In this document: piece after piece, positions 52,525 through 61,309 of the stretch | How positions within the stretch are numbered: position 1 is the stretch's first letter | Layout: the number at the start of each line of letters is the position of its first letter | Assembly (NCBI GenBank): GCA_022072055.1 | Contig: JAJVIK010000021.1 | Location: 94,189-158,188 of the forward strand | Source of the DNA: a bacterium | Lineage (GTDB): Bacteria; Hinthialibacterota; Hinthialibacteria; OLB16 | Direction of reading: 5' to 3' | DNA: 64,000 nucleotides | Made by a program: the position numbers and the translations under genes | Notes under the pieces: model-generated | Database searches by the model: none | Seen by the model: the letters and a program-made list of their open reading frames with translations, nothing else | What the model was told of the DNA's origin: nothing

Positions 52525-54873
52525 ATGCGAGCCATCCGTCCTGTTTTGAGAAGGGTCCGTGACCGCCCACTCGCGGATCGCGCTGATTTCAGATCCTTCT
52601 TTTTCGGCCGGTCCTTCGCCCTCGGCTTGCCGGCTGCACTGCTTTCCCTGATCACTTCTCCCGCTTTCGCCATCATTCCCACGTTCCGTCTGGAAGATCC
52701 CCCCATTGCGGGTCAGATGACACTCTATGGCGCTGTTGAGATCGATCAGAACGTTGGAATCCCGGTCGCGGTCGGGGACTTCAACGGAGACACGTTCCTG
52801 GATTGCGCGAGTTCCCGGATGGTGGCGGATGTCACTGGGCACGGACCGCTTCGGGACTCGGCGGGAATGGTGCATGTCTACTTCGGCGATGGGAATCTCG
52901 CGGGGAGCGTGGACTTGGCAAGCCCCTCGGCGGGCATCCTGGTCATTCTGGGCGCGGCGGCGGGGGATATTCTGGGGGATGAACTCTGGTCGGGGGACAT
53001 CAACGGTGATGGTTTTGATGATCTTCTGATCGGCGCGCAAGACACGGACGGCCCTGCTGGGAACCGTATCGGCGCGGGCTCGTTGTATATCCTGTTTGGA
53101 CATGCAGGTCTTAGCGGAACGATTGATCTGCTCACTCCACCCGGTTACGTGACCCAGATTCACGGCGAGCACAGTGAGGATCGCCTCGGCATTTGGATGA
53201 GGGCCGGAGATGCGACCGGAGATGGCATTGACGATGTCCTGGTGGGCGCGGATGGGGACGACGAAGCCGCGCTCAACGCCGGGGCGGCTTACCTGATTCA
53301 CGGCTCCACCGAAGACTGGCCCGCCGGTATCGATCTCAAGTCCCCCACTCAAGTCACGGTCACAAAGTTCCTGGGGCGAGATGGACACGACCGCTTCGGG
53401 AGCACCCTCAACATCGGGGACATCAACGGCGATGGGAAGAATGATGTGATCATCGGCGCGGGATTGAATCGCGCGGGAGCCTCGCTGGAGGGTGGTCCCG
53501 GCGCGGGCGCGGGAGATGGCCCCGACAACAACCGTCTGTTCGCGGGCGAGGCCACGGTGTTCTTCAATCCGGGAATGTGGCCGGCTCTGGTTCAGTCCGG
53601 CGCGCCCCCCGCATCGGTCTCGATGACCGTGGTGTACGGGAAATTCTCCGGGGAGTATCTCGGCGAGGAGATTGTCGCGCTGGACATGAACGCCGATGGT
53701 TCGGATGAGCTCGTGCTCGGGGCGCTGGTCGCTTCCCGGTTTGGACGAAGCGCCTGCGGCGCGGGGTATATCCTTCCAGGTGGCAAGCGCTTGGAGGGGA
53801 GGAGTATCGATTTGCTTCTGCCTCCGATGGATGTGCCCGTGACCGAAATCGTGGGAAGGCGCAACGCCGACATCTTCGCCGACACGATGGTGGACGCGGA
53901 TGTGGACGGGGATGGCTTCGAAGACCTGCTGATGGGGAGCCCGCTCTATGACGAGGGCTCCGCGATGGAGATCGGTAGAGTGGACATCCTCTTCGGCCGC
54001 TCCGAACCGTTCCCCGCCCTGATTGATCTCCTGAATCCGCCCAACACCACTCGCATGGCGGCGATTGTGGGGCCGGAGGCCAATGACATCCTGGCCTATT
54101 CCGGGGCGGCGGGGGACTGGGACAAGGACGGCTATGGGGATCCGATCCCCAACGCCATGGGGGCACGGGGCGCCGGGAACCGGTTCCCGCTTTCCGGGGA
54201 TGTTCAGATTGTGAGCGGCGCGCTGCTCTCCGCGCTGGCGCCCACATTCACGGTCACCGAAACCCCCACCGAGGGACCCCCTCCCACCGCGACCGCCACG
54301 CGGACCCTCACCCCCACCCGAACCGGGACCGCCACCCGAACCGAGACGCCGACCCAAACCGTGACCGAAACCGAAACAGAGACTCCAACCGAGTCTCACA
54401 CGCCAACCGCGACAAGCACCTCGACCCTGACAGCCCCCCCCACTCCGAGCGAAACGGAGACCCCGACCGCGAGCGGGACCCCTTCCTCCACGCCATCGAA
54501 TACTCGGACCGCAACAACCACTCCGACAGAGACTGCCAGCCCATCCGCCAGCCCCACCCTTTCTGTCACTCCCTCGGTCACGCCGACCGCGACGGCTTCC
54601 CTTTCCCCCACGGTGACCTCCACCGGGCAACCTTCCTCCACTCCCACGCCTTCCCCCTCGGAGACGGCCACCGCCACTGCCACCGAAACCGTCACGGACT
54701 CTCTCACTCAGACCCCCTCCCCGACCGAGACAGGAACCGCAATGATGTCAGAGACCCCCTCGGAAAGCCCGACTCTCACCCCCACCCGCTCGGCGGATTT
54801 TGACGGGAACGGCCGAGTGGATGGCGCCGATCTGTTGCTGCTCCTTCGGGAAATTGTGGGACCACCTGAGTAG
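52525..54873 (+). CDS. secreted FG-GAP beta-propeller protein with Thr-Pro stalk and dockerin-like C-terminus
   Basis: About 782 residues from the ATG at 52525. A basic N-terminus, then signal segment [18 protein letters not shown]. Seven FG-GAP/integrin-type repeats with calcium-binding D-x-N-G-D signatures: [79 protein letters not shown] and [10 protein letters not shown], enough for a propeller. From about residue 575 a roughly 180-residue Thr/Pro/Ser/Glu stalk ([20 protein letters not shown]) leads to a final [20 protein letters not shown], a single dockerin-type calcium loop. Surface-exposed binding or recognition role inferred. Confidence 0.88.
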   Translation: MRAIRPVLRRVRDRPLADRADFRSFFFGRSFALGLPAALLSLITSPAFAIIPTFRLEDPPIAGQMTLYGAVEIDQNVGIPVAVGDFNGDTFLDCASSRMVADVTGHGPLRDSAGMVHVYFGDGNLAGSVDLASPSAGILVILGAAAGDILGDELWSGDINGDGFDDLLIGAQDTDGPAGNRIGAGSLYILFGHAGLSGTIDLLTPPGYVTQIHGEHSEDRLGIWMRAGDATGDGIDDVLVGADGDDEAALNAGAAYLIHGSTEDWPAGIDLKSPTQVTVTKFLGRDGHDRFGSTLNIGDINGDGKNDVIIGAGLNRAGASLEGGPGAGAGDGPDNNRLFAGEATVFFNPGMWPALVQSGAPPASVSMTVVYGKFSGEYLGEEIVALDMNADGSDELVLGALVASRFGRSACGAGYILPGGKRLEGRSIDLLLPPMDVPVTEIVGRRNADIFADTMVDADVDGDGFEDLLMGSPLYDEGSAMEIGRVDILFGRSEPFPALIDLLNPPNTTRMAAIVGPEANDILAYSGAAGDWDKDGYGDPIPNAMGARGAGNRFPLSGDVQIVSGALLSALAPTFTVTETPTEGPPPTATATRTLTPTRTGTATRTETPTQTVTETETETPTESHTPTATSTSTLTAPPTPSETETPTASGTPSSTPSNTRTATTTPTETASPSASPTLSVTPSVTPTATASLSPTVTSTGQPSSTPTPSPSETATATATETVTDSLTQTPSPTETGTAMMSETPSESPTLTPTRSADFDGNGRVDGADLLLLLREIVGPPE
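54256..54792 (+). repeat. Thr/Pro-coding degenerate tandem repeat (stalk region)
   Basis: Runs of ACC/ACT/ACG and CCC/CCG codons in imperfect 6- to 9-base units (ACCGAGACG, ACCCCCACC) encode the stalk of the FG-GAP protein. The low complexity makes the region prone to length change by slippage and to alignment artefacts. Confidence 0.75.
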
Positions 54874-54884
54874 AAAACTTTGGT

Positions 54885-54913
54885 TTGACCTGGAATGCCG
54901 GGTGCCGTAGGAT
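54885..54913 (+). promoter_or_regulatory. candidate promoter for the aldehyde dehydrogenase
   Basis: TTGACC (54885-54890), a 17-base spacer and TAGGAT (54908-54913), about 47 bases before the ATG at 54960. Confidence 0.45.
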
Positions 54914-54959
54914 TTCGCCTCCGATTCAATTCCGATACGAGACAACAAGGAGAACCCAC

Positions 54960-56438
54960 ATGGCCACAGCGGTTTTGACCCCCGAAAGCGTCCTGCCCAA
55001 GCAGGCGAAATTGCTCATCAACGGCGAGTTTGTCGATGCCGCCTCGGGAAAGACCTTTGAAACCCCCAACCCAGCCACAGGCGAGACCCTTGCGGTGGTG
55101 GCTGAGGCCGACAAGGAGGATGTGGACCGCGCGGTCAAGGCGGCGCGGAAAGCCTTTGAGGAAGGCCCTTGGAGCGGCATGAACGCGCGGGCGCGCGGAA
55201 GGTTGCTCCATCGCTTTGCCGAGCTGGTTGCCGAGAACGCCGAGGAGCTTGCCACCCTGGACACGCTCGATAACGGTAAGCCGATCCGCGAGACCAAGAA
55301 TGTGGACCTCCCGCTTGTGATCGACTGTCTGGAGTATTACGCCGGGTGGGCTGACAAGATCGAAGGCGAAACCATCCCGGTCTCGGGCCCCTTCCTGAAT
55401 TACACGCTCAAGGAGCCTGTGGGTGTGGTCGGGCAGATCATTCCCTGGAACTTCCCGCTTCTGATGGCGGCCTGGAAGCTTGGTCCCGCGCTGGCCACCG
55501 GCTGCACGGTGGTCCTGAAGCCCGCCGAGCAGACCCCGCTCAGCGCGCTGCGTCTGGGCGAGCTCCTGTGCGAGGCGGGATTTCCTCCTGGGGTGGTCAA
55601 CATCCTGCCCGGATATGGTCCCACCGCCGGGGCTGCTCTCGCCTCGCACATGGATGTGGACAAGGTGGCCTTCACCGGCTCCACCGAGATCGGACGGCTG
55701 ATCATGGAGATGGCCGCCAAGAGCAACCTCAAGAAGGTGACCCTCGAACTGGGGGGCAAGGCCCCCAACATTGTCCTGCCGGACGCCGATCTTGACGCCG
55801 CGGTCAAGGGCGCGGTCACCGGGATCTTCTTTAATCAGGGCGAGGTGTGTTGCGCCGGCTCTCGTCTGTTTGTCGAGGACTCAATCCATGATGAGTTCCT
55901 GAACCGCCTCAAGAAGCACGCCGAGAGCATTCAAGTGGGGAATCCGCTCGATCCCAACACCCAGATGGGCGCCCAAGTTTCGGAGGAGCAACTGGAACGG
56001 ATTCTGGGCTACTGCGAGAGCGGCAAGAAGGATGGGGCCAAGGTCCTCACCGGAGGTGAGCGAAACACCGCCGCGGGCAGCGGCTACTTCATGAAGCCGA
56101 CCATCTTCGCGGAGGTCAAGGACAGCATGAAGATCGCCCGGGAGGAGATTTTCGGGCCGGTGGTCTCCGCGATCCGTTTCTCCGAAACGGGGGATGCCAT
56201 CCAGCGGGGGAACCGGACCAGCTACGGTCTTTCCGCGGCGGTCTGGACCAGTGATGTTAAGAAGGCTCACAACATCGCCCGGAAGCTCCGCGCGGGGGTG
56301 GTGTGGGTGAACACGTACAATGTGTTTGACGCCGCCTCGCCCTTCGGCGGGTATAAGGAGAGCGGCATCGGGCGCGAACTCGGAAAGCACGCCTTGGCCA
56401 ATTACCTTGAAACCAAGAGCGTGTGGGTGGCGCTGTAG
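54960..56438 (+). CDS. NAD(P)-dependent aldehyde dehydrogenase
   Basis: About 492 residues from the ATG at 54960 (AAGGAG upstream). Standard ALDH landmarks: [29 protein letters not shown], catalytic Glu in [12 protein letters not shown], nucleophile Cys in [24 protein letters not shown], and [15 protein letters not shown]. Oxidises an aldehyde to the acid; the sequence resembles betaine-aldehyde/retinal-type class 1-2 ALDHs, but substrate cannot be set. Alone in its unit, with its own candidate promoter and a hairpin downstream. Confidence 0.95.
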   Translation: MATAVLTPESVLPKQAKLLINGEFVDAASGKTFETPNPATGETLAVVAEADKEDVDRAVKAARKAFEEGPWSGMNARARGRLLHRFAELVAENAEELATLDTLDNGKPIRETKNVDLPLVIDCLEYYAGWADKIEGETIPVSGPFLNYTLKEPVGVVGQIIPWNFPLLMAAWKLGPALATGCTVVLKPAEQTPLSALRLGELLCEAGFPPGVVNILPGYGPTAGAALASHMDVDKVAFTGSTEIGRLIMEMAAKSNLKKVTLELGGKAPNIVLPDADLDAAVKGAVTGIFFNQGEVCCAGSRLFVEDSIHDEFLNRLKKHAESIQVGNPLDPNTQMGAQVSEEQLERILGYCESGKKDGAKVLTGGERNTAAGSGYFMKPTIFAEVKDSMKIAREEIFGPVVSAIRFSETGDAIQRGNRTSYGLSAAVWTSDVKKAHNIARKLRAGVVWVNTYNVFDAASPFGGYKESGIGRELGKHALANYLETKSVWVAL

Positions 56439-56466
56439 GACGAGCATGCTTTGACCGCGGCAAATA

Positions 56467-56494
56467 GGAGGGACACGCTTCGTCGTGTCCCTCC
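56467..56494 (+). terminator. 11-bp hairpin after the aldehyde dehydrogenase
   Basis: Stem 56467-56477 (GGAGGGACACG) with 56484-56494, six-base loop CTTCGT, 29 bases after the stop. No U-tract follows. Confidence 0.6.
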
Positions 56495-56882
56495 AGCCTC
56501 CTCCCGCGCGCGGGAAGGTCTCGTTGTCTCAAACCACCGACACCATCTCCGTTCATATCGATAGGCTAGTTGAAGAGTAGCGAGCGTAGCGTTGTCTCAA
56601 GATGCTAGCCGCGTGATGCAGGGAGATCGACCACGGTATTGATTCCACGTCACCTCTGGCCTCGGGCTCGTGTGGCTTGGTCCGCGAAGATGTTTCGATT
56701 AAAATCGATTTTCTAACTCTCTCAAAGCCTTTGATTTACCAATCAGTCCCAACAAAATGGATGAGAGCTAGACATACCAGTTGCATTTCACCTTGAGTTA
56801 TTGCTACCATAACCGCGAAACGGGTAAGCAGCGCGACATCTCCTTGCGTGTGGGAGGGCACTGGGAAACGTTTCGGGAGGTC
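56495..56882. other. long intergenic region before the secreted trio
   Basis: About 390 bases without a supported gene. It has two copies of GTTGTCTCAA (56523-56532 and 56591-56600), and a short AT-rich block at 56695-56715 with ATCGATT-type repeats (TCGATTAAAATCGA). The stretch 56600-56882 probably holds the promoter of the downstream gene; I could not choose a -10/-35 pair with confidence. Confidence 0.35.
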
Positions 56883-58259
56883 ATGATGGCAAGGCGGGGA
56901 TGTGGAACGAAGCGGTGCTTGGGGGTTGTATTCGGCCTAGCCTGCGCGCTACACCCAGGGTGGGCGCAAGCGAATCCGACCTTGCAGGCTCTGGAGAGAG
57001 ACCAGGGGCTGATTCAAACGGCGGTCACCGACGGTGACTTGGCCGGCGCTTGGCTACGCTCAGTTTCCTCCCTGTACTCATGGAAGGATTACCCGGACTT
57101 TCCCTCCATCGTTAAGAAAATTGAGGAGAGTTACGCCTGGCTTCCAAAAGAGCGGGTCCGCCAGGAGTTCGAGGGGCGTCGGGCGTTGGTCAGCCAGACT
57201 CCCGACTGCATCGCGTGGCTGCATCTTGCGGTTCTGGGAATGACGCTGGAGGACTTTCCCGCGGCGTCCGCCTGTTTCCGAGAATCTCTCAAGGATGCGG
57301 GGCTGAGCTTGAACCCCTTTGTTCACGCCTACCACGGTCGCTCCCTCCTGTATCAGGGACAAGTTGAGGCGGCCACCGCTGAGTACGAACTCGCCGTTCG
57401 GTCCGCTCAGATCGATCCCGCAACCCGGTTTCGGGTTCGGCATCTGTTCCTGTCGGACCTTCTCGACGCAGGGCGCCTCAATTTGATTCTGAAATACGCA
57501 TCAGAGTGCTTGGACTCCGACTATGCCCTGGAGCGCGCGTGGGCCCTTGAGAATTGGATCTACTACCTCTGGTCCCAGGGGGCCTCGGAGGAGTTGGGGA
57601 GTCGGGTTCGTGAGCTCCAGGCGCTTTTCCCCACGCTGACGGTCCGACCCGAGCTGCCTTTTGAACAGGACCGATACGAACGCGCCCAGACTCTTCTCCG
57701 CGAGGTCGAACGGGCTTTGGCGGGCGACCCGGTGATGTTGATGGCAATGGACGAAGAGGCAACCACCATTGATTTCGCGAATGGTGAGTTCCAGAAGGCC
57801 TTGGACAGGCTTGACCCGTGGGCGCGGCGGTTCCCGATTTCGGAGTATGGGACCTGGACCGATGTCCAAACGAAAGAGGTTGGAGTCTGGGTGAATTATG
57901 TTCACGCGGCGGCCCTTGCGCGCCTGGGACGGCTCCAGGAAGCGGAGAGTGAGTTTCGCAAGATTCTCCTGCATGTCCCCTTCGCCGAGTTCTCGGGACG
58001 GGTGGTGGATGTCTACGGGTGGCTTGGGTATGCGCTCAAGGCTCAAGGGCGCCTGGAGGAGGCTCGCGACACCCTTACGATCGCCCTCACCCTGGATGTC
58101 AGCCGCGCGGATGCTTCCACCACGAAGGGACTGCCTCACGACTTCTCCCAGGAGCGGGTCAAGTCGGGCGAGACCTCGTCTCAATTGCGCGCAAGCATCG
58201 TGAAGCAATATGAGGAGCTTCAAGCAACGCCGCAAACCCCGAACGGAGGAGGCAACTGA
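56883..58259 (+). CDS. secreted tetratricopeptide-like repeat protein
   Basis: About 458 residues from the ATG at 56883, where GGGAGGTC lies directly upstream; upstream Met residues lack a site. Signal peptide RCLGVVFGLACALHPGWAQA. Helical pairs follow: WLHLAVLGMTLEDFPAASAC, HGRSLLYQGQVEAATAEYEL, VHAAALARLGRLQEAESEFR, YGWLGYALKAQGRLEEARDT. These are TPR-type repeats that usually bind partner proteins. Its stop codon shares one base with the start of the next gene (TGATG), so the two are coupled. First gene of the secreted trio 56883-60390. Confidence 0.8.
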   Translation: MMARRGCGTKRCLGVVFGLACALHPGWAQANPTLQALERDQGLIQTAVTDGDLAGAWLRSVSSLYSWKDYPDFPSIVKKIEESYAWLPKERVRQEFEGRRALVSQTPDCIAWLHLAVLGMTLEDFPAASACFRESLKDAGLSLNPFVHAYHGRSLLYQGQVEAATAEYELAVRSAQIDPATRFRVRHLFLSDLLDAGRLNLILKYASECLDSDYALERAWALENWIYYLWSQGASEELGSRVRELQALFPTLTVRPELPFEQDRYERAQTLLREVERALAGDPVMLMAMDEEATTIDFANGEFQKALDRLDPWARRFPISEYGTWTDVQTKEVGVWVNYVHAAALARLGRLQEAESEFRKILLHVPFAEFSGRVVDVYGWLGYALKAQGRLEEARDTLTIALTLDVSRADASTTKGLPHDFSQERVKSGETSSQLRASIVKQYEELQATPQTPNGGGN

Positions 58260-59026
58260 TGGCCGCTTCGACTTCACGCTTGCGGGTCCTGACTGCGCTT
58301 CTTGGAGGGCTGGTCGGGATTGCGGCCCTTTCGGGGGTGAGGGATCTCGTTTGGCGGCAGGAAGACTCGAGTCCGCGGGCCGACCGGATCCTGATCGCGC
58401 CGGCCCTTGCGAACAATCCGCCAGTGCCCTCCGCCACTCCAAGCAAGACTTCAACGCCGGTTCCAACGCCCACTCGGACCAAGACCAACACACCGATCCC
58501 CACCCCCACCCGGACCAAGACCAACACGCCGACGCGGACCAACACTCCGACTTTCACGCCGACACCAACGCCAACGGATCCCTGCGATGACACCACCCCA
58601 GGAAACTGGCAGGCTATCCCCGCGGTCCCTGATTGCCCACTCAATCAAAACCCGGCGGCAAAACTCTGGGAGAAAACGGATGATTGCGGAAACAAGCTTG
58701 AATTATGGTGCGAACCGGCGGGGGCGGCGGCGTACAAGCTAAAATACAATGGGACCGTCGTTCATGTCTGCATTTACGATAATGGGCAGAACGTTTGGTA
58801 CTACAAGATGACAGCCAACGGAAAGCGCTTTCACAGCACGTATAGCGAAACCATGGATCCGGACCACGATGGCAGCAGCCTTGATGAAGGAACGAAGAAT
58901 AAATACGACTGGAAGGTCTACTGGTACGACTGTATCGGTGGCGCGTGGGTTTCGGGTTACCCAAAGTGCCTCGAGCACGACACAATGAACAGCGGCATAA
59001 CTGGTGACCCCAGCGCGTGCCCGTAA
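58259..59026 (+). CDS. secreted or membrane-anchored protein with Thr-Pro spacer and Cys-rich domain
   Basis: 255 residues. N-terminal hydrophobic helix (LTALLGGLVGIAALSGV, residues about 11-27) acts as a signal or anchor. Residues about 58-106 are a Thr-Pro-Arg-Lys spacer of repeated TPTPTRTKTNTP units. The rest is a compact domain with eight or so Cys residues (TDPCDDTTPGNW, CGNKLELWCEPAG, CIYDNGQNVWYY, DCIGGAW, KCLEHDTM), no family recognised. It starts on the last base of the previous stop. A surface-displayed domain on a spacer is the simplest reading. Confidence 0.7.
   Translation: MAASTSRLRVLTALLGGLVGIAALSGVRDLVWRQEDSSPRADRILIAPALANNPPVPSATPSKTSTPVPTPTRTKTNTPIPTPTRTKTNTPTRTNTPTFTPTPTPTDPCDDTTPGNWQAIPAVPDCPLNQNPAAKLWEKTDDCGNKLELWCEPAGAAAYKLKYNGTVVHVCIYDNGQNVWYYKMTANGKRFHSTYSETMDPDHDGSSLDEGTKNKYDWKVYWYDCIGGAWVSGYPKCLEHDTMNSGITGDPSACP
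58450..58572 (+). repeat. Thr-Pro spacer repeat in the second protein of the trio
   Basis: Near-identical units CGGACCAAGACCAACAC at about 58475-58491 and 58511-58527 with ACC/CCC codons between; encodes TRTKTNTP repeats. Confidence 0.7.
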
Positions 59027-59055
59027 TCACGCTGGCGGTCCAAAGGAGAGTTAAC

Positions 59056-60390
59056 GTGCAATCCTTAAGCCTGAGATTCGATCGAAAGAAAATCCTCATC
59101 GTGTTCTGCTTCTCCATCCTCGCCGCCTTAGCTCCAGCGGTGGGAGAAGAAGGGGTATCGACGGTGGCAACTTCGCCGATCGCGTTCTCCGGCCAAGCCT
59201 CCGGTGGAACACTGACCTTGGCACATCCGATAAACAGAGACGCGAAGTACATTGCGATTCAAACGACGGCCGGCGAATCAGCCGCCTCGGTGGCACGGCG
59301 GCTGGCCGACGCCATCAGCGCGGCCGACCCCTTCCGGTGGTGGGGGCCTTCAGTCCATACGGCCGCTGAGCAGCGAGTTAACGTGCGTGGATCGACAATT
59401 CTTGATTTGCCAGGGCGCCGCAATGGAGGCGGGTGGGTCTTGGGTGGAACGGAGACCGGCCTGGGCATTCCGCCCCCGCCGGTTTCGTTAAGCGCCTCAT
59501 ACGATCCCACGAAGGATCAGGTCCTGGTCAACTGGGTAAATCCGCCGGGGGGGTACGATTCCATCGCGCTGGTAACAAACGGCATTTTCCCCACGTCGCA
59601 ACCAGGTCAATCAACCAGCTGCGCCATCCCCATGATCCCCGACCCCGATATGGGCGGGACCATGGACATCTTGGTGGTCGGCTACCGGAAAGATGTTCCC
59701 TCCAATGCGGGCGCCATCACGGTGGATCGGTCCTCCCAGGAAGAGATGATCAACACGCCATTCTCCCTGAACGTCGCCCCCAATTGGTCGGCGTGGTCGG
59801 ATGAGGGCAGTCTGAGCGCGGTTCAAGACGGGTCAGCGGTCAGCCTCGAAATGGGCGACCGTGGCGACGTCGTGGCCGAGGGGAAACGGCTGTATCCCTA
59901 CCCCGGCACTCCCGGCGAAAAGCGGTTCTTTCAGGTTGTCAAGACACACAAACCTGAATCCAATGCCGGAGTCTGGAGGAAGTTTGTCGGCCTCGCCTCG
60001 GGACACAGGTATCGGGTGCACCTTCGAGTCAGCGCACTGGGCATGAGCGACAACCAGGGAGACTGGACAGCGTCTGTCCACGCGGCCCACAACGATCCTT
60101 CGGGAAGGGACTTGACCACCGCCCAGCTCAGTGGGATGGCCCCGTTGCCCGATGGAGAGTCGGGACCTCAAGCCGGGCGTATTGTTGGGCTCGGACCGAG
60201 CACATCAACGCGGGGGAATTGGATGGAGTGCTCAACCGGCGGCGATGCCCCCGGAAGGGCGATTTCCGATCTGACGCTTCCGGAAGGGGTGAGTTCGATA
60301 ACCGTGTGGCTCAGGTGCCGTGGGCCGATTCCCGAGGGAGTTGGCCTCGATTGGATCAAGCTGGAAGACCTCACCGAAAGCTCCCCTTGA
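59056..60390 (+). CDS. secreted protein with jelly-roll-like C-terminal domain
   Basis: About 444 residues from the GTG at 59056, chosen because AAAGGAGAG lies 8 bases upstream (frame opens at 59017). Signal peptide ILIVFCFSILAALAPAVG. A first domain contains AFSGQASGGTLTL and GESAASVARRLADAISAA, a pattern seen in exported proteins of these lineages with no known function. A middle fibronectin-like stretch (VNWVNPPGGYDSIALVTNGI) leads to a beta-sandwich with NWSAWSDEGSLSAVQDG, YRVHLRVSALGMSDNQGDWT, TVWLRCRGPIPEGVGLDWIK, like carbohydrate-binding jelly rolls. Last of the trio. No catalytic residues seen. Confidence 0.72.
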   Translation: MQSLSLRFDRKKILIVFCFSILAALAPAVGEEGVSTVATSPIAFSGQASGGTLTLAHPINRDAKYIAIQTTAGESAASVARRLADAISAADPFRWWGPSVHTAAEQRVNVRGSTILDLPGRRNGGGWVLGGTETGLGIPPPPVSLSASYDPTKDQVLVNWVNPPGGYDSIALVTNGIFPTSQPGQSTSCAIPMIPDPDMGGTMDILVVGYRKDVPSNAGAITVDRSSQEEMINTPFSLNVAPNWSAWSDEGSLSAVQDGSAVSLEMGDRGDVVAEGKRLYPYPGTPGEKRFFQVVKTHKPESNAGVWRKFVGLASGHRYRVHLRVSALGMSDNQGDWTASVHAAHNDPSGRDLTTAQLSGMAPLPDGESGPQAGRIVGLGPSTSTRGNWMECSTGGDAPGRAISDLTLPEGVSSITVWLRCRGPIPEGVGLDWIKLEDLTESSP

Positions 60391-60532
60391 GTACGGGTTC
60401 GTTCCACTCGAAAACCGGTCATTTGTCGTCATTGAGCGTGAGGTCACTTGCCGCGCCTTTCCGCTCGTGGAGAGGGTGGGAGGGAGGTCTTGCGCGGTTT
60501 CCTTTCGTGCCCCGCGCGGGCAGAATACCCCC

Positions 60533-61309
60533 ATGATCGGGAAACTTGCTTTTTCCCCCGCCTGGGGGGCTTTCCTTGTCCTCCTGTTTGAGGTCGGCTC
60601 CGCCGCCCAAGGGATTTCTTCCACCCCGAACTCAACGACCGCCTCAATCCCTGTTTCGGTCACCGAAACGATTCCCCCGCCGCTCACGCATTACATGGGG
60701 CGGGAAATCGCCCAGACCATGCACTACAGCGGCGCGCCCTGGCTGGTTCGGGAAGCCAGGGACCGTGAGGAAGACTGCAAGACCCTGCTCAGGGTGCTGG
60801 ACCTGAAACCGGGGATGACGGTGTGCGACCTCGGTTGCGGGAATGGGTTCTACACGCTGCGGGTGGCCAAGGCGGTGGGTCCGGGCGGCAAGGTGTACGC
60901 CGTGGATATTCAACCCGAGATGCTGGACCTCCTCGCGGAGCGCGCGGAGATCGAGAACATCACCCACTTTGTCCCGATTCTGGGCACGGTGGTCGATCCC
61001 AAGGTGCCGGAAAACGAGTTTGACCTCATCCTGCTGATTGATGTCTACCACGAGTTCTCCCATCCGGAGCACATGCTGCGGGCCATTCGACGGAGCCTCA
61101 AACCCAACGGTCGCCTGGCGCAGGTTGAGTTCCGCGCCGAGGATCCGAATGTGCCGATCAAACCGGAGCACAAGATGAGCAAGGAGCAGATCCTGAAGGA
61201 ACTGAACCCCAACGGTTTCAAGCTGGTGGGCCAATTCGACGGGCTGCCGTGGCAGCATGTGATGTTCTTCGAGAGGGATCAGGGATGGAAACCCGCCGCT
61301 GGGAAGTAG
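60533..61309 (+). CDS. class I SAM-dependent methyltransferase with N-terminal signal peptide
   Basis: About 258 residues from the ATG at 60533. The N-terminus (SPAWGAFLVLLFEVGSAAQG) looks like an export signal, followed by a Ser/Thr linker. The methyltransferase core has the SAM motif I VCDLGCGNGFYTLRVAKAVG, acidic VYAVDIQPEM, and motif IV/post-I LILLIDVYHEFSHPEHML. A hydrophobic N-terminus is unusual for a SAM enzyme, since SAM is cytoplasmic; it may anchor rather than secrete. Its 3' end overlaps the P-type ATPase start by 25 bases. The substrate is unknown. Confidence 0.8.
   Translation: MIGKLAFSPAWGAFLVLLFEVGSAAQGISSTPNSTTASIPVSVTETIPPPLTHYMGREIAQTMHYSGAPWLVREARDREEDCKTLLRVLDLKPGMTVCDLGCGNGFYTLRVAKAVGPGGKVYAVDIQPEMLDLLAERAEIENITHFVPILGTVVDPKVPENEFDLILLIDVYHEFSHPEHMLRAIRRSLKPNGRLAQVEFRAEDPNVPIKPEHKMSKEQILKELNPNGFKLVGQFDGLPWQHVMFFERDQGWKPAAGK

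Noticed and set aside
52483-54630. A 715-residue minus-strand frame, Gly/Arg-rich, opposite the FG-GAP gene
   Set aside because: Its Gly/Arg richness is the complement of the Thr/Pro codon repeats, not a real glycine-rich protein.
54256-54792. A possible CRISPR-like or minisatellite array
   Set aside because: Units are short, degenerate and in frame with a Thr/Pro stalk; there are no equal-length spacers.
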